A DNA stretch of 64,000 bases. Source: an uncultured Bacteroidota bacterium. GTDB taxonomy: Bacteria; Bacteroidota; Bacteroidia; Bacteroidales; F082. Positions 42,385-50,919 of this stretch are shown here, in pieces (position 1 is the first letter of the stretch; every line of letters begins with the position of its first letter). Below the pieces are notes generated by a model, which was not told where the DNA came from, did not search any database, and saw only the letters and a list, made by a program, of their open reading frames with translations. The DNA lies in NCBI GenBank assembly GCA_937912115.1, contig CALDOI010000191.1, positions 1 through 64,000 of the forward strand, in the 5' to 3' direction. The position numbers and the translations under genes are program-made.

Positions 42385-44028
42385 ATGATTTCAGTTGACG
42401 GACTTGCGGTTGAATTTGGTGGAACTACGCTTTTTAAGGATATTGGTTTTGCCATAAATGAGAAGGATAGGATTGCCTTGATGGGAAAAAATGGGGCGGG
42501 AAAATCGACTTTGCTTAAAATTATTGCGGGTATAAAAACTGCCACACGAGGGAAGGTTACATCGCCAAATGATGCTGTGATTGCCTATTTGCCACAACAT
42601 CTGCTTGCTGTTGATAGTCGCACCCTATTTGAAGAGGCAGCTCAGGCTTTTGAGCAAGCTTTAAATACGGAACACGAAATTGAAGAATTGAATGTACAGC
42701 TTTCGTCGCGTACCGATTATGAATCGCCTGAATATTTTGAGCTTATCGAGCGTGTGTCGACTCTTAGTGAGTCGTTCTATTCGGTGGGGGAGATTAATTA
42801 CGATGCGGAAATAGAAAAGATACTGTTGGGGCTTGGATTTTTGCGGAAAGATTTTGATAGACCCACCAGCGAGTTTAGTGGTGGATGGCGCATGCGCATA
42901 GAGTTGGCTAAGATATTGCTTCAAAAGCCTGATTTGTTGTTACTTGATGAGCCTACAAATCATATGGATATTGAGTCGATTCAGTGGTTTGAGGATTTTC
43001 TTGTAACAAGTGCTAGGGCGGTAATCGTAATTTCGCACGACAGGGCTTTTGTGGATAATATTACCACCCGAACCATTGAGATAACAATGGGGCGCATATA
43101 CGATTACAAGGTTACGTATTCGAGCTATCTGCAACTTAGAAAAGAGCGCCGTGAGCAGCAGCAAAAACAGTTTGAGGAACAGAAAAAATTTATTGCGGAT
43201 AACCAGGATTTTATTGACAGATTTAGAGGGACTTATTCGAAAACAAATCAGGTACAATCGCGGGTTAAAATGTTGGAGAAGTTGAGCATTGTAGAGATTG
43301 ATGAGGAGGATAAGTCAGCGTTGCGATTAAAATTTCCTCCTTCGCCACGATCCGGAGCCCACCCTGTTGTGTTGGAAGGTGTAGCTAAGTCCTATGGTGA
43401 TAACACCGTGTTTTCGGATGTTAGCTTTAATTTACAAAGGGGTGAACGGGTTGCTTTTGTTGGCAAAAATGGGGAAGGTAAATCCACCATGGTGAAATGT
43501 TTAATGAATGAAACGGATTGTGATGGTAAATTGGAAATTGGTCATAATACGCTGATTGGATATTTTGCCCAAAATGAAGCTTCGTTGCTTGATGAAGGGA
43601 TTACCGTTTTTGATACTATTGATGATGTTGCTAAAGGGGATATTCGCACAAAAATTAAAGATATCCTCGGGGCTTTTATGTTTGGTGGCGATAGCTGGAA
43701 TAAAAAGGTAAAAGTCTTGTCGGGTGGCGAACGTACTCGCCTTGCTATGATTAAATTACTTTTGGAACCGGTTAATTTATTAATACTTGATGAGCCTACT
43801 AATCATTTGGATTTGAGGACTAAGGACATATTAAAAAGTGCCTTGAAGGATTATGATGGAACACTTATTCTCGTGTCGCATGATCGTGATTTTTTAGATG
43901 GTTTGGTTAGCAAAGTTTATGAGTTTGGTAATAAGCAAGTGAAGGAACATATGGGTGATATTCACAGTTTTTTATCGAAGAAGAAGATGGAAAATTTACG
44001 GGAAATAGAACGTACGGTGAAGAAGTAG
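42385..44028 (+). CDS. ABC-F family ATPase
   Basis: The 547-residue protein consists of two ABC ATPase domains in tandem without membrane helices. Domain 1 has GKNGAGKST (residues 34-42), FSGGWRMRIELA and DEPTNHMD. Domain 2 has GKNGEGKST, LSGGERTRLAM and DEPTNHLDLRTKD. The linker (YSSYLQLRKERREQQQKQFE) is the usual ABC-F interdomain coiled coil. These proteins act on the ribosome as translation factors or give antibiotic resistance; this one looks like the common housekeeping type (Uup/EttA-like) and lacks a long attenuator leader. The base composition of the gene is somewhat more GC-rich than its neighbours. Confidence 0.9.
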   Translation: MISVDGLAVEFGGTTLFKDIGFAINEKDRIALMGKNGAGKSTLLKIIAGIKTATRGKVTSPNDAVIAYLPQHLLAVDSRTLFEEAAQAFEQALNTEHEIEELNVQLSSRTDYESPEYFELIERVSTLSESFYSVGEINYDAEIEKILLGLGFLRKDFDRPTSEFSGGWRMRIELAKILLQKPDLLLLDEPTNHMDIESIQWFEDFLVTSARAVIVISHDRAFVDNITTRTIEITMGRIYDYKVTYSSYLQLRKERREQQQKQFEEQKKFIADNQDFIDRFRGTYSKTNQVQSRVKMLEKLSIVEIDEEDKSALRLKFPPSPRSGAHPVVLEGVAKSYGDNTVFSDVSFNLQRGERVAFVGKNGEGKSTMVKCLMNETDCDGKLEIGHNTLIGYFAQNEASLLDEGITVFDTIDDVAKGDIRTKIKDILGAFMFGGDSWNKKVKVLSGGERTRLAMIKLLLEPVNLLILDEPTNHLDLRTKDILKSALKDYDGTLILVSHDRDFLDGLVSKVYEFGNKQVKEHMGDIHSFLSKKKMENLREIERTVKK

Positions 44029-44285
44029 GTTTAGTTTTTTACCGCAGAGGTGCGGAGAAGCAAAGGTTTTATGGAGGTTAAAATGATTCTTCGTTTTGCT
44101 TAGAATATCAAATACCATTGGAAATAATTAACCATACAAACTTGATTATTGTTTTATCTTCTTTTTCTGCCACGGTTCCACATAATTACAATCTTTTAGC
44201 AATTAAGATATGGGCTGACAGTGAATAGGGGTTGTTAAGACATTGTTAATTTATAGAGAAAAAGATAGCAATAGTTAATTTCTTT

Positions 44286-44293
44286 TAGTTTTG
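44286..44293 (+). promoter_or_regulatory. Promoter element TAGTTTTG
   Basis: TAGTTTTG fits TAnnTTTG and is followed by C; it lies 22 bases before the ATG 44316. Upstream, 44042-44055 has a short CCGCA/TGCGG hairpin with a GAGG loop. Confidence 0.5.
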
Positions 44294-44315
44294 CATTTCA
44301 TCAATTAATATTATT

Positions 44316-44723
44316 ATGAAAAAAACCACAATTGTTTTCATGGCAGTTATAAGTTTAATAGTACTGTCATGCAATAAATCGGATGATCCCGATCCGGTTC
44401 CGCTGGAAAACTACACAGTAACTTACAGCGTTATCCCAACAGGTGTAGTTAATATGGATACAATTGCGTATTTAGGGGTTGATGGCAATGAAGTTATATT
44501 AACAGAAGTAGCTCAGTTATCACATTCGTTTGTGCAACCATCAAATAATTATCATGGCAAAATTCGCGTAAGAGGAGAGATAGGTGAGCTTGGTGGTTCA
44601 TGCTCATATTCGATGACGGTGTTAGATAAGTCAAGCAATGTTATTTATTTTAAAAATAGTGAAGTAAGTGGAGCCGGTTCTTTCTTTTTATGGACTGCAG
44701 AATATAGTAGTTCTAGTAAGTAA
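44316..44723 (+). CDS. Small hypothetical lipoprotein
   Basis: The 135-residue product has a signal segment with a clear lipobox (VLSC, Cys19) followed by NKSDDPDPVP. The rest is a single beta-rich domain with YTVTYSVIPTGVVNMDTIAY, NNYHGKIRVRGEIGELGGSC and GAGSFFLWTAEYSSSSK. It resembles small Ig-like lipoproteins of Bacteroidota with no known role. It stands alone with its own promoter element; the next gene (peptidase) is convergent, its stop codon 31 bases away. Confidence 0.75.
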   Translation: MKKTTIVFMAVISLIVLSCNKSDDPDPVPLENYTVTYSVIPTGVVNMDTIAYLGVDGNEVILTEVAQLSHSFVQPSNNYHGKIRVRGEIGELGGSCSYSMTVLDKSSNVIYFKNSEVSGAGSFFLWTAEYSSSSK

Positions 44724-44754
44724 TACCAATTAGCTATCAAAATAAGCCGTTGGA

Positions 44755-46350
44755 TTATTTCTTCGTCCTGTTTTTCTTTTTTCCTGTTTCTGCCACAGGA
44801 TCAATATAATAACCAGTACGAACAAGTAGATGATCTAAATTTGCTATTCCGTAAACAATTATAGCTGTAACAAGAGCTGCATGCTCTTGGTATACTTTAA
44901 TACTTTTATTATAGAGATCCCGCTCGGTGTGCCATATTTCCCGATAATTGAAATCATAGCCTTTTGGATCACCATTTTTAGGCCCAATTGTGGGAACTCC
45001 TTCAACCGCAAAGGGTCCGCTGTCGGTACCCCATGCTTTTATTGGTTTTTCACTTGGTTCTCGAGAGGTGATTTCAAACGGAAAATCAGGATTTATATCA
45101 TTAATTGGTTTGCATATCAACTCAAAATCATCACGCATAGCATCACTTACACTAACTCCTGTTGGAACTGTTGGTCCACCGTCGCGGTTTACCATATTTG
45201 AAACCTTATGAAGTTCGTCCATATGTCTGTCGACCCAGCTTTGTGAGCCCAGAAGCCCAAATTCTTCGCCAGCCCAAAGAATTGCCAAAATAGTTCGCTT
45301 TGGTTTTCCACCTGCTTCCATAATTAACCGAGCAGCTTCCATGGTAGGTGTAACTCCCGAACCGTCATCAACACCTCCTGTGGCAACATCGTAAGCATCA
45401 AGGTGTCCACTCATAATAACATATTCATCGGGGAATTCGGTGCCGGGAATGATACCAATAACATTGTGATACTTAACCGGCCCCATTTTGAAATGATTAC
45501 GAATATCGAACTCAAGTTCAAAATAGCGGCGTTCTTCGGCCATCTGTTTTATGATTTCATATTGATGTTCATCCAGCTTAATATCTGGGACAGTTGGCAA
45601 GGTTTCGAAGGTCATGTTCATTAAATTCTTCCGGTCGTACATAACTCTAATTGGAGTTTTGCTGGATTGGATAATACCAAGAATTCCTGCATCTTTCATT
45701 TCTTTGTAGAATAGGGCAGGTTCTTCAATTAATTTCAATAACTCTTTTTGAGGATTATCTGTGCCTCGATTTTTCCAATTTTCTCTTTTTATTTCATTGT
45801 TTTCCTTTTCAGTTTCCGCATTTTTTACTTTAATAGAGTTACGTATACTGTCAGCCTTTTCAGAATAATCAATGGGCCAGCCTTCATTAACTCCAGAAAT
45901 GAGTACCCACGAACCAAGGAGCCTTCCTTTCATTCGGTCGAATTGAGCCTGTGTTTTTGGTTCGATAAGCACATGTCCGCGCTGAACTCCCTTCGTTCCT
46001 GATGTGTATGATGGTGTTGCAAAATGTAGATGCATTCCCTCATCGGATAACATTCTTCCAAACCAAGGTCCACGATTAAAGCCTACTGGTAATTCACCCA
46101 CCTCATCCATTTCAACTTCCATTCCCCATTCCTGGAATTTACTCGCTGCCCAGATTGCTGCATTTTCATATGCATCCGATCCAATTGGTCTGCCCCCGAA
46201 GCGGTTGCAGAGGATATCCAAATGATCCATTGTTTGGTTATCGGTTGTGCCAATTTCAATAATTTTCTGTACCACAGAGTCGGATTGTGCAATTGTATTT
46301 ATTGACAATAGAATACTGATTATTAAAGTAATGATTTTGATTTTTTTCAC
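44755..46350 (-). CDS. M28-family metallopeptidase, secreted
   Basis: The 531-residue protein has a signal peptide (ending INTIAQSD), an N-terminal segment with ILCNRFGGRPIGSDAYENAA, an insert with the PA-like domain (GHVLIEPKTQ), and the M28 catalytic part with GHLDAYDVATGGVDDGSG, WAGEEFGLLGSQSW and DGGPTVP. His and Asp of GHLDAYD, the second Asp of DDGSG, and the EE pair form the two-zinc site; the late HTERDLYN provides the last His. It is an aminopeptidase or carboxypeptidase acting in the periplasm. The start is GTG 46350, as there is no better ATG. It follows the aminopeptidase P gene after 44 bases, so the two are likely one operon. Confidence 0.88.
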   Translation of the reverse strand: MKKIKIITLIISILLSINTIAQSDSVVQKIIEIGTTDNQTMDHLDILCNRFGGRPIGSDAYENAAIWAASKFQEWGMEVEMDEVGELPVGFNRGPWFGRMLSDEGMHLHFATPSYTSGTKGVQRGHVLIEPKTQAQFDRMKGRLLGSWVLISGVNEGWPIDYSEKADSIRNSIKVKNAETEKENNEIKRENWKNRGTDNPQKELLKLIEEPALFYKEMKDAGILGIIQSSKTPIRVMYDRKNLMNMTFETLPTVPDIKLDEHQYEIIKQMAEERRYFELEFDIRNHFKMGPVKYHNVIGIIPGTEFPDEYVIMSGHLDAYDVATGGVDDGSGVTPTMEAARLIMEAGGKPKRTILAILWAGEEFGLLGSQSWVDRHMDELHKVSNMVNRDGGPTVPTGVSVSDAMRDDFELICKPINDINPDFPFEITSREPSEKPIKAWGTDSGPFAVEGVPTIGPKNGDPKGYDFNYREIWHTERDLYNKSIKVYQEHAALVTAIIVYGIANLDHLLVRTGYYIDPVAETGKKKNRTKK

Positions 46351-46394
46351 TGTATTTGGTTTATGGGTTCGATTTTATAATTGTGTTGCCTTGT

Positions 46395-47687
46395 TTATTT
46401 TACGGACATTAATAATTCAATTTCTTCAATTTCGATGGGTATATCTGACATAAGGTTGATTGGTTCACCATCGGTTATAAGAATATCATTTTCAAGCCTG
46501 ATACCAATATTTTCTTCCGGGATATATATGCCGGGCTCACAGGTTAATATCATTCCGGGTTTAAAAGATTCTTCCTTGTCACCAACATCATGAACATCCA
46601 ATCCTAAAAAGTGGGCGGTACCATGCATGAAGTATTTCTTGTAAATAGGAGAATCAGGGTCTTGTTTTTTAACATCTTCCAATGAAAATAGACCGAGCTT
46701 AATCATCTCCTTTTCCATCATCAAATTTACCTTTTTATTAATGATATTAATGGTATTGCCTGGGATATAAAGTAATATGGCTTTCCTTAAAACCTTTAAT
46801 ACTGCATTGTAACAATCTTTTTGTCGTGTGGTAAATTTGCCGTTTACAGGTATTGTACGACTCATATCAGTCGAGTAATTGGCATATTCAGCACCAAAAT
46901 CGAAAAGGAGCAAATCACCATCTTTACATTCCATGTCATTTTCAACATAATGCAATACGCAGGAGTTTTTCCCGGAGGCAATTATTGGGGAATAACCATG
47001 TCCATTGGCTCGATTTATTATAAACTCATGACTTATTTCTGCTTCAATATCAAACTCATAACATCCGGGTTTTGTAGTTGCCAGTACTCTTTTGAAAGCC
47101 TTATTTGTGATATTACAGGATTGCCGAATAAGGTCAATCTCATAATTTGATTTAATTAACCTCAATTTAGTTAATAGCGGTGCCGATCGATGATAACGAT
47201 GTAATGGAAATTCTTTTTTTAGCTCATTTCCCAAACGCTGATTTCTATCTTCAACCTCAGGAAAGAATTTTGAATATTCGTTTCGGTTTAAAAATACATC
47301 ATTGGTTATCGACATTATTTCACGAAGTATTAGGGTGAAATCATCTATCCAATAAATATTTTCGATACCTGACGTTTCTCTGGCTTCCGCAATTGTGTAT
47401 TTATGTCCTTCCCAAATTGCAATTTTTTCATTTGTCTTTATAATGAAAAGTGTTTCTCTTAACTTATTGGTTTTCATATTGGGAGCAATAATAAGAATGC
47501 TTTTTTCCTGATCAATGCCAGTTAAGTAGAAAAAGTCGGATTGTTGTCGGAAATTAAAATATTGATCACCATTTCTGGGTTGTTGATCATTGGAATAAAA
47601 AACTGCAACCGATTTTTTAGGTAATAATTCAACAAAACGTTTTCGATTTTCAATAAACATTTTATTATCAATTGGGAAATATCTCAT
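46395..47687 (-). CDS. pepP: Aminopeptidase P family protein (Xaa-Pro aminopeptidase)
   Basis: From ATG 47687 the protein has 430 residues. It carries the N-terminal creatinase-like domain (FSNDQQPRNGD type: VFYSNDQQPRNGDQYFNFRQ) and the pita-bread catalytic domain with metal ligands in LLFDFGAEYANYSTDMSRTI, HGTAHFLGLDVHDVG, LTCEPGIYIPEE and IGIRLENDILI. It removes the N-terminal residue from peptides with proline in position two and uses manganese. The TTG start at 47720 was rejected because it lies at the promoter. Together with the M28 peptidase it forms a peptide-degradation pair. Confidence 0.92.
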   Translation of the reverse strand: MRYFPIDNKMFIENRKRFVELLPKKSVAVFYSNDQQPRNGDQYFNFRQQSDFFYLTGIDQEKSILIIAPNMKTNKLRETLFIIKTNEKIAIWEGHKYTIAEARETSGIENIYWIDDFTLILREIMSITNDVFLNRNEYSKFFPEVEDRNQRLGNELKKEFPLHRYHRSAPLLTKLRLIKSNYEIDLIRQSCNITNKAFKRVLATTKPGCYEFDIEAEISHEFIINRANGHGYSPIIASGKNSCVLHYVENDMECKDGDLLLFDFGAEYANYSTDMSRTIPVNGKFTTRQKDCYNAVLKVLRKAILLYIPGNTINIINKKVNLMMEKEMIKLGLFSLEDVKKQDPDSPIYKKYFMHGTAHFLGLDVHDVGDKEESFKPGMILTCEPGIYIPEENIGIRLENDILITDGEPINLMSDIPIEIEEIELLMSVK

Positions 47688-47717
47688 TTTTTCAATCTGT
47701 TTACAATGTTTGAAAAG

Positions 47718-47725
47718 CAAATATA
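47718..47725 (-). promoter_or_regulatory. Promoter element TATATTTG of the pepP operon
   Basis: Read on the minus strand, TATATTTG is 30 bases before the ATG 47687. It matches TAnnTTTG. Confidence 0.55.
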
Positions 47726-47860
47726 GTATAAATGACTATGTCAGCCTTGCAGTTGAATCATACGGCAAACGCATCTTAATTTATTTATGAAGCAATGAAT
47801 ACCGAATATATTTCTTTGCTAATCAGTATATAGAAAAGAATTTGCCGAGATATTTTTTTA

Positions 47861-47868
47861 TATCTTTG
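47861..47868 (+). promoter_or_regulatory. Promoter element TATCTTTG of the restriction endonuclease gene
   Basis: TATCTTTG is 27 bases before the ATG 47896. A TTTG at 47841-47844 lies 16 bases upstream, shorter than the usual spacing for a -33 element. No copy of the palindrome found before the methyltransferase operon is seen here. Confidence 0.5.
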
Positions 47869-47895
47869 AGCTAATTAGAACTTCAATTTAGTTAT

Positions 47896-48582
47896 ATGGA
47901 ATTATCAGCGGAACAATTATATAAAAAGCTTGTAGAAGAATACAAAATTATTGGTGAAACAGGGAGTATAAAGTTTACAGTAAAAGATTTGAGCATATAC
48001 ATTAAAACAAAAGATTCTGTCGGCAATCTTTTACAAGAGTGGCTAAAGGCATGGTTTCAACAATCAGATATTGATTTTGAAGAAAACACTAACTCTCAAA
48101 CCTTTCCCGATTTTCTTTTGAATAAATACGATCATAAAAAGGGACTTTTAGAAGTTAAATCATTCGATTTTGATAGAGGTCCAGGATTCGATTTAGCAAA
48201 TTTTGATTCTTATTGCAATTCCCTTTTAGATAGTGCTTACAGAATTGATTCTGATTATTTAATCATAGCATATCAAATGAAGGAAGGCGTAATTAGCATT
48301 AAAAACGTATGGCTAAAAAAGATTTGGGAGCTTGCATGTCCAAGTGGTACTTACCCTTTAAAAGTACAAGAAAAAAAGGGGGTGATATACAATATTAGAC
48401 CTAGTATTTGGTATTCAAGTAGAGCAAAATTTACTCCTTTTGCAACGAAGGAAGAATTTCTATCAGCTTTAAATGAAACTAGATATCAATATCCACAAAC
48501 GAGGCATGATAACGGACATTGGTTAAGAAATGTTTTAAAAAACTATGAAACACATACAGGTGTTTCTTTATTGGTCAAGTGA
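47896..48582 (+). CDS. Type II restriction endonuclease, NgoBV-like
   Basis: The 228-residue protein resembles the NgoBV family (recognition GGNNCC in the type member): TKDSVGNLLQEWLKAWFQQS, TFPDFLLN, LLEVKSFDFDRGPGFDLANF and the ending IYNIRPSIWYSS. A PD-(D/E)xK nuclease core is visible as Pro71-Asp72, then Glu86-Val87-Lys88. It would cleave unmethylated foreign DNA and depends on the adjacent methyltransferase for protection. It has its own promoter and converges on the methyltransferase with a 40-base overlap of the two coding ends. The specificity is not shown by the sequence and may differ from GGNNCC. Confidence 0.8.
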   Translation: MELSAEQLYKKLVEEYKIIGETGSIKFTVKDLSIYIKTKDSVGNLLQEWLKAWFQQSDIDFEENTNSQTFPDFLLNKYDHKKGLLEVKSFDFDRGPGFDLANFDSYCNSLLDSAYRIDSDYLIIAYQMKEGVISIKNVWLKKIWELACPSGTYPLKVQEKKGVIYNIRPSIWYSSRAKFTPFATKEEFLSALNETRYQYPQTRHDNGHWLRNVLKNYETHTGVSLLVK

Positions 48583-49904
48583 TATTCTTGGGTTTCTATA
48601 ACTTCTGCTATCCTTGACGCTACAAATTCAACTACAGGAATCGCAACAGTATTCCCCAATAAATCAAATGCGTCATATTCTTTTGTCGGTACTTTATACC
48701 ATTCAGGATACCCGAAAAGCCTTAATCCTTCTCTAATGGTTAATCTTCTAAGTCCCTTGCCATCAGGAACAGCAAGTCTTGAAACATCTGTTGCAACTAA
48801 AGTAGGAGCAATGTTGTTAGGATCTAAAATTTTATTGATTTCAAAACTAAGTTTACCGGTGACAATGTTATAACCTTTTGGTTTTGTTTCGTCATATTCA
48901 CGATAAGACCTAACGCCATTCTTGGTATTTTCTTTGATAAGCTTTTTAGGATGCTCAAATTTCAAATATCCTTTTTTAACCAAATCATCTAGCATTTTTC
49001 TGAGTTCAGGTTTTGGTTTTACTGTGAATGTATTTATCTGTTCTAAAGTTAAGGCCATGCCATCCATCCAATCTATACCAATTTCTTCTGCCCATTGTTT
49101 CTTCCTTCGTTCTTTAAATAATTTATTTAACAAAATACTTTGTTCATCTGAAACTTTGCCTTTTATTCCGATATCCCAACTATGGATATTATTCTTGCCA
49201 CCTCTTTTATCTTTAATTGATTTCCCATATAAATCTTCAATCTCAAAATGTGATAGTAATTTGTCAACAAATTTTGATTTTATAGGATCAAGTCCTCTTT
49301 CTAAAATGCTCTCCAGCTTATTAAATTTCGGTTTATTACCAGTTAAATCAACTTTTCCATTTTTAGTGCCTACAATAAAAATACGTTTTCTTGATTGGGG
49401 TAAACCAAATTCTAAAGAATCAAATACTTTCCATGAAACATTATATCCTAAATCATTTTTGAGAGTATGCAATATTGTTGTAAGAGTTCTTCCTATTTTA
49501 TCTTTTGAATCTTCCAAATCATGTTTGACTAAGCCTTCAACATTTTCAAGAATAAAACCATATGGTTTTTTATCTCTTAAAATTCGTTCGATTTCAAAAA
49601 ATAAAGTTCCTCGTGTGTCTAAAAACCCTTGTCTTTTTCCTCCAGAACTAAAAGGTTGGCAAGGAAAACCACCCAGGAGAAAATCAAAATCTGGAATAAA
49701 TTCATTTCTTATATCAAATATATTACCTGCTAAAAAATCGTGATTGAAATTTTGCTGGAGTGTTTTTACCGCATATAGTTTGATTTCAGATGTCATCACA
49801 CATTTAGTCTTATATCCAAGATTATTGAATATATTTTCAAAACCAAGTCGAATTCCTCCCAGACCAGCAAATAAATCAATAAATTTTATCTCTTTATTTT
49901 TCAT
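48543..49904 (-). CDS. DNA (cytosine-5) methyltransferase
   Basis: The 453-residue protein shows the motifs of C5 methyltransferases: motif I FIDLFAGLGGIRLGF (residues 8-22), motif IV GGFPCQPFSSGG with catalytic Cys82, motif VI ENVEGL (120-125), motif VIII QSRKRIFIVG, motif IX RRLTIREGLRLFGYP and motif X LLGNTVAIPVV. Between VIII and IX is a long variable region of about 200 residues, which holds the target recognition domain. It is the protective partner of the convergent endonuclease. Its start overlaps the stop of the upstream small gene by 11 bases, so that gene is co-translated. Confidence 0.94.
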   Translation of the reverse strand: MKNKEIKFIDLFAGLGGIRLGFENIFNNLGYKTKCVMTSEIKLYAVKTLQQNFNHDFLAGNIFDIRNEFIPDFDFLLGGFPCQPFSSGGKRQGFLDTRGTLFFEIERILRDKKPYGFILENVEGLVKHDLEDSKDKIGRTLTTILHTLKNDLGYNVSWKVFDSLEFGLPQSRKRIFIVGTKNGKVDLTGNKPKFNKLESILERGLDPIKSKFVDKLLSHFEIEDLYGKSIKDKRGGKNNIHSWDIGIKGKVSDEQSILLNKLFKERRKKQWAEEIGIDWMDGMALTLEQINTFTVKPKPELRKMLDDLVKKGYLKFEHPKKLIKENTKNGVRSYREYDETKPKGYNIVTGKLSFEINKILDPNNIAPTLVATDVSRLAVPDGKGLRRLTIREGLRLFGYPEWYKVPTKEYDAFDLLGNTVAIPVVEFVASRIAEVIETQEYHLTNKETPVCVS

Positions 49905-50181
49905 GATTTAAGGGTTTATTATATTCAACAATAGGTTCAGCAGCAACAAGTAGTGATTTTTCATATTCTTCAATTTCTACTTTTGAACAACCTATAACCG
50001 ATAGGGTTTGTAGAAAAAAACAAGCACTAAAACTGCCACGACTAATTTTACTATCAATACTAGCTTTAGTCTCATGTACATCAATTTCCTTTAAAAGTAT
50101 AGCTAGATCAGTGTTTGAGACTCCTCGTTTAATAAGCTCGGACTTTAAAAGACGTTTGACTTTATCATTCCAATTTATCAT
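49894..50181 (-). CDS. Small DUF6471-like protein, putative controller of the restriction-modification operon
   Basis: From ATG 50181 the product has 95 residues, starting MINWNDKVKRLLKSELIKRG and continuing with VSNTDLAILLKEIDVHETKA and KISRGSFSACFFLQTLSVIG, which matches the small DUF6471 domain as I recall it. The helix-turn-helix-like pattern (NTDLAILL, then SRGSFSACF) suggests DNA binding. It precedes the methyltransferase with an 11-base overlap and is the first gene of that operon, as a controller protein would be. An upstream TTG at 50214 was rejected because it lies in the palindrome. Its regulatory role is inferred. Confidence 0.68.
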   Translation of the reverse strand: MINWNDKVKRLLKSELIKRGVSNTDLAILLKEIDVHETKASIDSKISRGSFSACFFLQTLSVIGCSKVEIEEYEKSLLVAAEPIVEYNKPLNHEK

Positions 50182-50192
50182 GTCAATGAAAT

Positions 50193-50239
50193 TTATATTT
50201 GCAATTATAGACAATAAATGTCATATATGCAAATTATAA
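50193..50239 (-). promoter_or_regulatory. 47-bp palindrome, putative operator of the DUF6471-methyltransferase operon
   Basis: The left arm TTATATTTGCA plus ATTATAGACA (50193-50213) is mirrored by TGTC plus ATATATGCAAATTATAA (50219-50239). TTTGCA and GACA match exactly, with a few differences between, around an ATAAA centre. It lies just downstream of the promoter element at 50242-50249, so it would cover the start of transcription and the leader. A site for a dimeric regulator is plausible, most likely the small protein of the same operon. Confidence 0.6.
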
Positions 50240-50241
50240 GG

Positions 50242-50249
50242 CAAAAATA
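50242..50249 (-). promoter_or_regulatory. Promoter element TATTTTTG of the DUF6471-methyltransferase operon
   Basis: On the minus strand TATTTTTG, followed by CC, is 60 bases before the ATG 50181 and directly next to the palindrome. It matches TAnnTTTG. Confidence 0.5.
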
Positions 50250-50417
50250 AAAAATCATATTGGGTATCATAGTTCATTATTAAAAGCGATATAAAGATGT
50301 TTTGTAAGATTAGTATCCTAATTTTATCCAGATAAAGGACACAGGAAAAATAAATCCTGAAATTTGACTCGTATCTTGTGTAGATGATGCCTTGAAGTAG
50401 GAATTCCAAAAAAATAT

Positions 50418-50425
50418 TATTTTTG
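50418..50425 (+). promoter_or_regulatory. Promoter element TATTTTTG of the QueD-like gene
   Basis: TATTTTTG is 17 bases before the ATG 50443 and fits TAnnTTTG. The transcript leader would be very short. Confidence 0.5.
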
Positions 50426-50442
50426 AACCTTAATCCAATTCG

Positions 50443-50856
50443 ATGATATACATTACCCGTAGAGAGAGATTTAATGCAGCTCATAGATTATTTAGGCCTG
50501 ATTATACAGATGAAAAAAATTTAGAAGTATTTGGGAAATGTTCTAACCCAAATTGGCATGGTCATAACTATGAGTTATTTGTTACCGTTAGAGGTGACAT
50601 TAACAAGGAAACTGGATTTTTGGTAAACTTAAAAACACTTGGCACGTTAATTAAATCACGTGTTATTGTGAAGCTTGATCATAAAAATATAAATCTTGAA
50701 GTTGATTTTATGAAGGATAAACTCGCATCAACGGAAAATTTGGCAGTTGGTATATGGAACGAGTTGGATAGGAGTGTTAGGGATTTAGGTGCTGTACTTC
50801 ATTGTGTTAAGGTTGTTGAATCGGAAAATAATTACGTTGAGTATAAGGGGGAATAA
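50443..50856 (+). CDS. queD: 6-carboxy-5,6,7,8-tetrahydropterin synthase / 6-pyruvoyl tetrahydropterin synthase family
   Basis: The 137-residue protein has the family size and the zinc-site histidines: RFNAAHRL (His14) and NWHGHNYE (His39, His41), with the catalytic Cys33 in FGKCSNPNWHGH. LDHKNIN and ASTENLAVGIWNEL with VVESENNYVEY are also typical. In bacteria this enzyme turns 7,8-dihydroneopterin triphosphate into 6-carboxytetrahydropterin on the way to queuosine. It is followed after 63 bases by folE, whose product is its substrate supplier, so a pteridine or queuosine unit is clear. The other queuosine genes are not in the window. Confidence 0.9.
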   Translation: MIYITRRERFNAAHRLFRPDYTDEKNLEVFGKCSNPNWHGHNYELFVTVRGDINKETGFLVNLKTLGTLIKSRVIVKLDHKNINLEVDFMKDKLASTENLAVGIWNELDRSVRDLGAVLHCVKVVESENNYVEYKGE

Positions 50857-50919
50857 TAATATCCTATTAATAATGACAAATTATAAATGTTGGCATTTTT
50901 TTTGACATAGTAATTAAAT

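Noticed and set aside
44042-44055. CCGCAGAGGTGCGG hairpin as terminator of the ABC-F gene
   Set aside because: The stem has five pairs and no T-tract follows; it looks like a scattered short repeat.
48922-49743. 273-residue open frame on the plus strand opposite the methyltransferase
   Set aside because: It lies wholly within the methyltransferase, whose motifs are clear, and shows no family pattern or promoter.
50221-50484. 87-residue minus-strand frame over the QueD promoter
   Set aside because: It overlaps the queD-like start and both promoter regions and has no recognisable domain.
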